Source of the DNA: Hyphodiscus hymeniophilus
Taxonomy: Eukaryota; Ascomycota; Leotiomycetes; Helotiales; Hyphodiscaceae
DNA length: 64,000 nt
Assembly: GCA_016508695.1 (NCBI GenBank)
Contig: VNKQ01000006.1
Span: 1,798,001 to 1,862,000, forward strand
Direction: 5' to 3'
Below, piece by piece: positions 57,033-64,000 of this stretch. Under the pieces are notes generated by a model. That model was given only the letters and a program-made list of their open reading frames with translations. It searched no databases and was not told the origin of the DNA. A program made the position numbers and the translations under genes. Each line of letters begins with the position of its first letter. Positions within the stretch are counted from its first letter, which is position 1.

Positions 57033-58040
57033 ATGTCCTCAACTAGAACTCAAGAACTCGAAACGCCTTTCACAAGTGCCGTTCTCGAAAGCGATGTTAG
57101 CTTCTGGCGCTCCTATATTGCAGCCCGCCCTTCACCCGACGAAAGTTTCTTTCAGTTAATCAACAAATACCATCAGAGCCATGGAGAATCCAAGACTGCC
57201 CTCGCACACGATGTGGGCACTGGACCAGGGAACATTGCGGAGAGGCTACTTGCGTATTACGATCATGTAGTGGGATCCGATTTGAATGATCAAGCGCTGG
57301 CTGCTGCTCCTGCACTGATTCCTCCTGAGCTCTACCAACGGACGACTTTCATCAAATCGCCTGCCGAATCACTCGCTAGTGGGATACTTCCTGGCGTGAT
57401 TGGGCGAGGACAGACTGATCTTATCACCGTCAGCGAGTGTATACCTTTACTCGACGCTCCAAAAGCATTGGAAGCTTTCCACGCATTGCTTCGGCCGGCT
57501 GGTACTGTAGCTATCTATTTCTATGGTCGATGTATCTTCACAGACGGGGATACGACGGCACTTAATGCTATCTACGATCGCATCGCCACACTTATCTGCA
57601 CTTTTCTACTTCCTTTCAAAGGCACGCCAGGATTTCCATTTCACGTTCGAGGGGCTGAGGCACTTGTCAGCTACCTGGACAACATCGCCATCCCACCAGA
57701 AAGCTGGGAGAGTGTAGAGAGGCATAAGTGGAACTCCTACGTTCCGCTGCTGTTCAACAGTAAGGATGGCTATGACTTCGAATTCGAGCCTGTGGACCGA
57801 AGGGGAGAAGGGGAGAAAACAATAGAAGTCAATGATCCTAAATATTGGGCGAAAGAATGGGGAGTTGAGGAAGTGAAAGCGTACTTGGGCTCGGTTTATC
57901 CTAACTATAAAAAGAAGGCTGGTACAAGATATGGAGAGGTGGAAGAACTACTGGCACAACTTCGGGAGGCTCTCGGAGGAGGAGAATCGAAGAAAAAGGT
58001 TACCTTTCCTGTGGCGTTAATTTTGGCAACGAAGAAATAA
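57033..58040 (+). CDS. SAM-dependent methyltransferase (class I), paralogue 2
   Basis: A single-exon 335 aa protein. Motif I reads HDVGTGPGNIAERLL near residue 60; the acidic partner is in VVGSDLNDQAL; motif II-like region is LITVSECIPLLDAP, followed by LLRPAGTVAIYFYG. The N-terminal FWRSYIAARPSPDESFF and C-terminal FPVALILATKK correspond to FWDNYLKGRPQAPESFF and FPAKIILATRR of the methyltransferase at 30.3 kb. Expected to O-methylate a pathway phenol or acid. Its start codon is preceded by the promoter shared with the questin oxidase gene. It marks the probable right end of the cluster. Confidence 0.88.
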   Translation: MSSTRTQELETPFTSAVLESDVSFWRSYIAARPSPDESFFQLINKYHQSHGESKTALAHDVGTGPGNIAERLLAYYDHVVGSDLNDQALAAAPALIPPELYQRTTFIKSPAESLASGILPGVIGRGQTDLITVSECIPLLDAPKALEAFHALLRPAGTVAIYFYGRCIFTDGDTTALNAIYDRIATLICTFLLPFKGTPGFPFHVRGAEALVSYLDNIAIPPESWESVERHKWNSYVPLLFNSKDGYDFEFEPVDRRGEGEKTIEVNDPKYWAKEWGVEEVKAYLGSVYPNYKKKAGTRYGEVEELLAQLREALGGGESKKKVTFPVALILATKK

Positions 58041-58671
58041 TTCTCTGTGGGATCTTTGCGATCGACGTTGTTAAAAAGGGGCGGCTGACAGGCTCCTAAT
58101 ACATTGACGCTGTTCGCTTTGATAGGTAAAGGCGACTGTCTTGCGACATTAGATTTGGACTTGAATTGTCGATACTTGAATTGTATTCTTCCGCACTTTC
58201 ATAATTGCCATTCAAAGATACAGTAACTCTGGGACAGGGTCCACAAACTCAAGTTGTGTTCAGCCTTAATGGGGATATGATGTGCGTTGCATCCTACACT
58301 GTCATTGGCGAATCATGTCGGTCTCCGACGCAATGTATCGGAGAGCGATGTCACACTATCAGCTTGCCTCCAATCCAGAAACATTTTTTAATGCAGTTCA
58401 TGATATGTCATTGTAGTATAAGCGGATGACGATGTTTTCGTCAATAAATAGGGAAGGAAATCACCGCCAATATCGGTAACAATACCTCGGAAATTTGATT
58501 TTGCGGTCAATTGCTATACACTCTAACGGAATTGTCGGAAACATCAGCCTGGAACCGATAAATCTTTCATGCCATTTAGCAAGGTTAAGTAGCAATATCT
58601 CACTTATAAAATTTCAAGGTATCGCAAATATTTCTTATTGGAAGCCACTCTTCTTAGTTCAATGATCTACA
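58041..58671. other. Spacer at the right border of the cluster
   Basis: Promoter of the secreted hydrolase; no other feature recognised. Confidence 0.4.
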
Positions 58672-60017
58672 ATGTTATTGGATAACGCACTACTTCTTTC
58701 TCTACTCCCGGCGGCAGTAGTAGTGGGCTTTAGTACAGGAGAAGAGACTACAGCGAACGTATGCCAGGACTTCCAGATTCCGGTCAACATTACGAGCACC
58801 AGATTCCTTCTCAACATTGAAATTGAAGATAACTGGGATGCTGTTGATTCCATTTTCAATGCCACCCGTCGCGACACACTCACTACATTCCAGCCCGTAA
58901 CTGGGAACATTACTGTTGCTGCTCGATATAATATCGGCGCTACATTTTGTACTCCAGAATTAGGAGGAAAGAAGTCTGAAACTGTGTTACTACTCACGCA
59001 TGGATCGATGCAGGGTCGAGAGTTCGTTCCGTCAAATCGATAGTCCTTAACAGGTATCCCCACTGACTTCTTATACTTGTTAGCTATTGGAATCCCACAT
59101 TCAATGGGTCTGACCGTTACAATTTCGTTCAGCACGCTCTTAACACTGGTTATTCCGTGTTCCTTTATGACCGCATTGGTAATGGGCAATCATCCAGGTA
59201 TGTTCTCACACGCTTTGCGGCTTGGTCACTTTCATTGATCACCGAAACAGACCAGATCCAATATCAGAAGTCCAGTATCAACCTCAAGTGGAGATCCTAT
59301 CAACTCTTGCCAATCTTGTAAAAGATAAGCAGTCGCCTTATACACTGGGGGTCAAGGTCAATAAGATCGTTCACGTCGGCCACTCTTTTGGCTCTTTCAT
59401 CGTTCTGTCCTCCACCATTAATAGTCCAGTAGGGCTTATAGATGGTGTAATTCTTACTGGTTTTTCTGGAGTCTTTACTTGGCTCGGCCTTTTTACTACC
59501 GGTGGCCAAGCACGTGTTGCAGCACTGTCACAGCCTTCAAAATGGGGGTCTCTTCTTCATGGTTACTTAACCCCGGTTGACATATATGCACTATCTTATG
59601 GAGGATTCAAATCGCCTTACTTTGATCATGATGTTGCACAGTCTTTGTTTGATCAACAGTATCCAGTTGCCATTGGAGAGCAGTTGACAGCTGGTACAAC
59701 TGTACTCAACCTTTCTGCAATTCAAGTCCCTGTTCAGGTCGGTTCCCACCCAGTCTCAGAACTAAATTTTTCAACACTGGCCATGGTAGTTGGGAGCTAA
59801 CCAAAATATTGTTTAGGTGGTAGAAGGACGGTATGATCTGACTTCTTGCGGTGGCAACTGCAATGGGGTTCTCAATGAAACGGCTTTGCTTTTTCCAAAT
59901 TCTAAACATGTCGAGGTCAATGGCTCATTTAATGCTGGGCACTTCCTTAATTACCACTATTATGCGTCGAAAGCATTCAGTCTAATAACGAGCTTTCTGG
60001 CAAGAAACGGTCTGTGA
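58672..60017 (+). CDS. Secreted alpha/beta hydrolase
   Basis: 383 aa in four exons (introns 59022-59083, 59198-59250, 59738-59816). N-terminal hydrophobic stretch LLLSLLPAAVVVGFS is a likely signal peptide. The oxyanion-type HGSM motif is in VLLLTHGSMQG, YDRIGNGQSSRPDP follows, and the nucleophile elbow is VGHSFGSFI. The acid may be in VVEGRYDLTSC and the catalytic His in AGHFLNYHYY. Several N-x-S/T sites fit a secreted glycoprotein. Not a usual component of this type of cluster; probably a flank gene. The first intron uses a GTTCGT donor that restores the frame. Confidence 0.78.
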
Positions 60018-60523
60018 ATAGATTACAATCAAAGCTCTAATACAAAATAAATGTTGTCATTCAATCAAACAAGGTGTAATTATTCATTCTAACAAGCTTC
60101 AAATATTATGACTTCGAATGTTAAAGTTTCATAAGGATTACTTGATTTATTTATTAAAATAAATTTCTCACAAAAGTATGTGAGAAAGTAATTTATCACA
60201 TTGATTTAGTAGGTATAAAATGTTTTTTTGGTACGTTCTATTTTATAACTTTTGATCTTGGTGATAAAGCTATATCAATCGAACTTGTTCTATTGCCTAG
60301 GTATTTATAACTCAAACTGTGCTGGTTCCCCAGAACAAACAAAACGTATCTAGTTCCTGACTATAGGAACCTGTTTCAGATTGAACTAAGATCCTCAATC
60401 ACCTTGCTGAAATTTATTGATCAATAAAGCAACATCGCTTTATCGAAGCACTACAAGTACAGAGATACTGATCCCTTACCGTAGGAATAAAGCTTGACCA
60501 TCAAAGTAGCACGTTTGACAAGC
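60018..60523. other. AT-rich convergent intergenic region
   Basis: AT-rich region between gene 3' ends. It contains one strong hairpin (60164-60187). Confidence 0.5.
60164..60187. repeat. Perfect 9-bp inverted repeat
   Basis: TTTCTCACA and TGTGAGAAA separated by AAAGTA in AT-rich DNA. A hairpin, possibly a transcription-end structure or a small element remnant. Confidence 0.55.
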
Positions 60524-61258
60524 TTAGCTACCCCCTGCGACCCCTATGGTTCCTCCTGCAATCCCTGCAAATCCTATCTGAGATGCGACTCCCGCTCTTG
60601 CTCCCCTTCTAGAACCATTGCGTGTCATAGAAGGACTCGAGGACTCTCTCCTCTGGCTCTCGTATATAGACATAGCACTGGCTACCACCAACACCTCGAA
60701 CCCTTGTCCATAAGACGCCCGTGTCTCGAGCACAAAACACATCTTCAATCCATAAGAAATGTCGTGCATGGCCGCAGTTGTCTGGTTCGTCTCCATATCG
60801 ATTAATATCATGCTAGGCGAGCGCTTCCACATGAAAGGTCGCTCTGTACGGGTGGTGACGCCCGCCATGTCTCGGAGAAGGACATTTGCAGGAAAGCGTC
60901 CATCTAATGACATCCTTGTCTGTACTATAGAGGATCTGTTGTTCATTTCTAGAAATAGGTCCAGTTTGTAGAATGCACTGACTTCAGGAAACGTGCAGTT
61001 GGCCACTGCTCGGTCATCGTCACCATTACCTCGATGGACAATGAGGTCTGGGTTACGAAGGATCTGGCTCCTAACATAAAATACTGGAGTCCTATTGTCG
61101 CGAAGGATCTTGTAGCTTCCAAAACGGGTACGGTAGACGTAGTAGAGAGTTGACTGGTTCGTCTCATTTTGACCCTGAGGATCTTGAGGATCTTGAGGTT
61201 GATATGGTGGTGGAAGGTCGCTGGATGCGCTCATATCCAAAGCATGGTTTTCAGACAT
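60524..61258 (-). CDS. Tubby C-terminal-like / LURP-one-type domain protein
   Basis: A single-exon 244 aa protein. A proline/glutamine-rich N-terminus (DLPPPYQPQDPQDPQGQ) contains a PPPY motif. It is followed by beta-strand-rich sequence: TRFGSYKILRDNRTPVFYVR, ANCTFPEVSAFYKLDLFLEM, and RPFMWKRSPSMILIDMET. A C-terminal Gly/Ser/Ala-rich segment (GFAGIAGGTIGVAGG) is hydrophobic. This layout is typical of small fungal Tubby-like proteins. Function unknown. PPPY could bind WW domains. Confidence 0.68.
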   Translation of the reverse strand: MSENHALDMSASSDLPPPYQPQDPQDPQGQNETNQSTLYYVYRTRFGSYKILRDNRTPVFYVRSQILRNPDLIVHRGNGDDDRAVANCTFPEVSAFYKLDLFLEMNNRSSIVQTRMSLDGRFPANVLLRDMAGVTTRTERPFMWKRSPSMILIDMETNQTTAAMHDISYGLKMCFVLETRASYGQGFEVLVVASAMSIYESQRRESSSPSMTRNGSRRGARAGVASQIGFAGIAGGTIGVAGGS

Positions 61259-62642
61259 GAGTGACGCAAGTACGAACTTCTCTTCGACTTATCAACGAGG
61301 CTTCATTGGGCTTTCACAAGCTTTGGTGGGTAGTTTAGCATTTGCGATTCTCGTGTCCTGTGTGAGGAATCCAAGGAGACGCTGCTACAACAGGACGGTG
61401 GAGATTAATAGATTATTCACCCTTGAGTTTAAGAATTGGAAATAAATGCAGGAGGAGACCACGTTGACTGAGTAAGGGATGGAGATTGCCCAGCATCGAG
61501 TAACCAGTAGCTCGTGACATACAGATTGATCCTTGCAAATGAGGCTTTTATCACACCTCGAGGCAGCTGCGATGTGATCTATACGACCGGACTAGGCAGC
61601 TGCGAGACGATATGCAAGGATGATCATATCGTGATTGGTCCGAAACCTTCCAACAAATACGGATCACGTTGCACCTCGTTTATCCAACAAGAGATATCTT
61701 GTCCCTTTCAAGGCTTTTCCCCGTTGACCTGTTTGCTATTCGTACATTTGAGCGTCCCGATCCCATTTCATCATGGTGGACTGGGATCGGCCGCACCCCT
61801 GCAAAGAAAGCAGACATGTTACTCCTGTGCATGACTAGCTCATTCTTCCGTTTGAATACGAGGAGAGTGTTGGATTCCAACAGACAGGCCTCTTCTATGG
61901 ATTACCGGCGTATAATTCTGTAGGACGAGGAAGCACGCGAATGAGAAGAAGTTTTTTCCCAACAGACAGGCCCATCCTACGGTCGCATGAGCTTTTACAC
62001 TCATTTAGAGACGAGAGGATATTTTTCCCAACAGACAGGCCTCTGCTATGGATTACCAGCGTACACTCCAACTAACAAAAAAGACGAGACTAAGTCTTTC
62101 CCCCAACATACAAAGCTTCATTACAGAGTATCTCTCGTCGTTAAGATGTCAAAACATCACTGCTAGAGGACTGTATTTGAACAACATATGCTGCGAAAAT
62201 GGAGCCGATCATCTTGTCAATATAATTTACCCATGTAGCTAGCAAAGCCTTGTACCGTCTTGAAAGGTTCTCTCCTTTCGCTTGTCCTTGTGTTAAAGAG
62301 TTCTCGTAAATTGGCAGCAGGAGGCTCCCACCTCCGTCGTAAATGCAACAGTTGGAAAACAGAAAAGAACGGGGTGGTAGCACCACGTTGAATACGGGAT
62401 GTGGATAAAGTAGACAGTGTGAGTTCATTCTATATTTGAAAGTCTCCATAGTCGTCTCATCTAAAATACTTTTCAATCGATAGATATCTACATTCTAAAG
62501 CTAATCAGCATTAGTTTCGATCAACCATGAGACGACAGACCCCACCTCTAGGATATCAAAAGCCAAGCTAGCAGTACAGGAACACAGGCAGTATTGTACA
62601 AATTTACATTTTTTGAGACGCTATCTCCTACGTTAGTAAGAA
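61259..62642. other. Spacer holding a short repeat array
   Basis: 1.4 kb without a supported gene. It contains the repeat array at 61877-62076 and two GGCAGCTGCGA copies near 61562-61600. Confidence 0.45.
61877..62076 (+). repeat. Imperfect direct repeats
   Basis: The core CCAACAGACAGGCC occurs at about 61877, 61959 and 62028 (spacing about 82 and 69 bases). Copies 1 and 3 continue for over 20 more bases (TCT.CTATGGATTACC) with few mismatches. A decayed GACGAG...TTCCCCCAACA copy is near 62080-62110. Confidence 0.65.
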
Positions 62643-64000
62643 TTAGAGGAGCGGGGCATTTTCGTACATAGATCCACTGCCTAAAACAAGATCCTTAAGC
62701 GTTGGGAAGTACTAATCACTCCAGTCAGTCATGGACGCAATGAAACGAAGCAGAGAAGACTAACAGGCGTTCCAAATCCTGTGACAGCATCCCAGCCCTT
62801 CACTGCCGGAAACCCAGTAGTATTGCACCCGATCGAGGAGCCGTTGGTGACATCGGTGAAAGACCCGTTTGCGACTGAGTAAATCCAAGGATTTAGAAAC
62901 CCCAGCACTGGCTTTCCAGCCGCGAGGAGGGCGTCATTGATGAGAGTAATGACAGAGGCCGCGGTGGGCGTTGCAGCACTAGATCCGGGTCGTCAGTTAA
63001 ATTTGTGACGGGCCTTCATATTTCAACGAACCTTGTCCCATCCACCGACTTGACTGTTCCGTTCCAGATGGTCAAATATCGGAATCCCTGTGCTGATATA
63101 TCAGGATATCCTCGACCGGATGCGTTGAAAAGTCCCTTAAACTGGCCACCGAGGCTATCAATGTATGTATTGACAGCACTATCTTGATAGGATGGTCTGG
63201 CGAAGTAGTCTATCGTGTAATCAAAATCAGCTTTCCTTCTTACAGAGAGATAAAAGCGTTTCAAAAATGTATCGAAGAGAGTATATCCCTCTGTTGAGCG
63301 AATACTGTAGAGCAGGAATGGATAAAATCGAGAAACTGTCATACTGCTGAAGCCACCTCCGCTCGTGAAGTCATTATTCGGGTCGTGGGCTACGACTTCG
63401 GGATTGAAATCCATTGTTGCACCCACAGTGGTAACATAAGGCTGACATATATGTAAGCAAAGATATCACATACAAAGAAGCAGTTAAGTCTTACACAACC
63501 GCCGGGGAATATTGGCAGGAATGTGGTCGTGTTCTTGCCATCATTCGTGAAGCAATCAGCACCCGGTCCGACCCCATTGTCTCCACCAGCCAGAAGCACT
63601 GAAATCCCTCGCGCACCCAATTGAGCGAACGCATTACAAACAGCAACTGCGTATGAGTAGGGAACGGTTTGCTCATCATCTCCATAAGATGTGCTGATTA
63701 CCTGTGGTATATCAGGTTGGGCCAGGATGTACTGTAGCCATGTTAGATATGGCTCATTAGTATCATTTACTGTCAGTCTGTCTTGGACATATTGAGGGCT
63801 TCCACCAGTGTTGTATGCAGTGAGATGGGTTGGCCAAGTCATCCCCAAGATGGTCTCTGCATCAAGATTACCCTCCGTATCTTGCCCTGCTGCCAATGCT
63901 GTTGAGTTAATAGGTGTTTGCTGATTATCCCCATTCGCAATCACTTCGATGGTGAAGTTGAGCGCAGCAGCTGCTGCCTCGGGTCGGTAAGTCTCGAGGA
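62643..64000 (-). CDS. Sedolisin (S53) tripeptidyl peptidase, partial at window end
   Basis: The 3' part of a sedolisin gene, five exons visible; introns 63442-63494, 63210-63344, 62979-63031, 62712-62764. The catalytic Glu/Asp region is AGQDTEGNLDAETILGMTWP. Also STSYGDDEQTVPYSYA and VLLAGGDNGVG. The nucleophile Ser is in GTSAATP; its codon is split by intron 62979-63031 (AG then T). The last splice gives GFGTPYFPTL at the C-terminus, ending in NAPLL. N-terminus lies beyond 64000. Normally secreted and acid-active. It is a flank gene, not a pathway gene. Confidence 0.88.

Noticed and set aside
61257..61445. 62-aa plus-strand frame overlapping the Tubby-like start
   Set aside because: Short, no motif, antisense to a promoter.
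1..64000. CRISPR arrays, prokaryotic operons or riboswitches
   Set aside because: Sequence is eukaryotic with spliceosomal introns; no regular spacer-repeat array is present.

Overview
The window is nuclear DNA of a filamentous ascomycete (Pezizomycotina). Genes are interrupted by many 45-120 nt GT-AG introns with CTAAC/CTGAC-like branch sites. There are three Zn2Cys6 regulators, a non-reducing polyketide synthase, laccase-type multicopper oxidases and a lone dispersed 5S rRNA gene. A leotiomycete is possible, but I cannot fix the class from sequence alone. Gene models were spliced by eye; splice sites were chosen so that frames and family motifs stay intact.

Left flank (1-15 kb): a dead FAD monooxygenase, an intact short-chain dehydrogenase, a Zn2Cys6 regulator, a DUF4246 protein, a 5S rRNA gene with a poly-T terminator, a nuclear-looking hypothetical protein, unrecognised and probably decayed coding remains, a second relic of the same monooxygenase, and an alpha/beta hydrolase.

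Centre (15-58 kb): a large biosynthetic cluster of the emodin / monodictyphenone / geodin / pestheic acid type. In order it holds an AflS(AflJ)-type co-activator, a SnoaL-like dehydratase, an NmrA/AvfA-like oxidoreductase, an EthD-type decarboxylase, a TE-less non-reducing PKS divergent from its metallo-beta-lactamase thioesterase, an anthrone oxygenase, a methyltransferase, a flavin-dependent halogenase, an AflR-type regulator, a FAD monooxygenase, an MFS transporter, a second Zn2Cys6 regulator, an AIF-like FAD oxidoreductase, two tandem multicopper oxidases, a questin-oxidase-like Baeyer-Villiger enzyme and a second methyltransferase. Read together, the route would be atrochrysone carboxylic acid, decarboxylation, emodin, O-methylation (questin type), ring opening to a benzophenone (sulochrin type), chlorination, then oxidative spiro- or ether-coupling to a geodin- or diphenyl-ether-like product. 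The product is inferred, not seen.

Right flank (58-64 kb): a secreted alpha/beta hydrolase, a Tubby-like protein, a short imperfect repeat array, and the 3' part of a sedolisin (S53) tripeptidyl peptidase running off the window.

Most notable structures: two consecutive 3-nt microexons in the first multicopper oxidase gene, a PKS starter domain lacking its nucleophilic cysteine, three GC-AG introns in the adjacent monooxygenase/transporter pair, nested inverted repeats in the questin oxidase/methyltransferase promoter, and two relics of one monooxygenase 11.5 kb apart.
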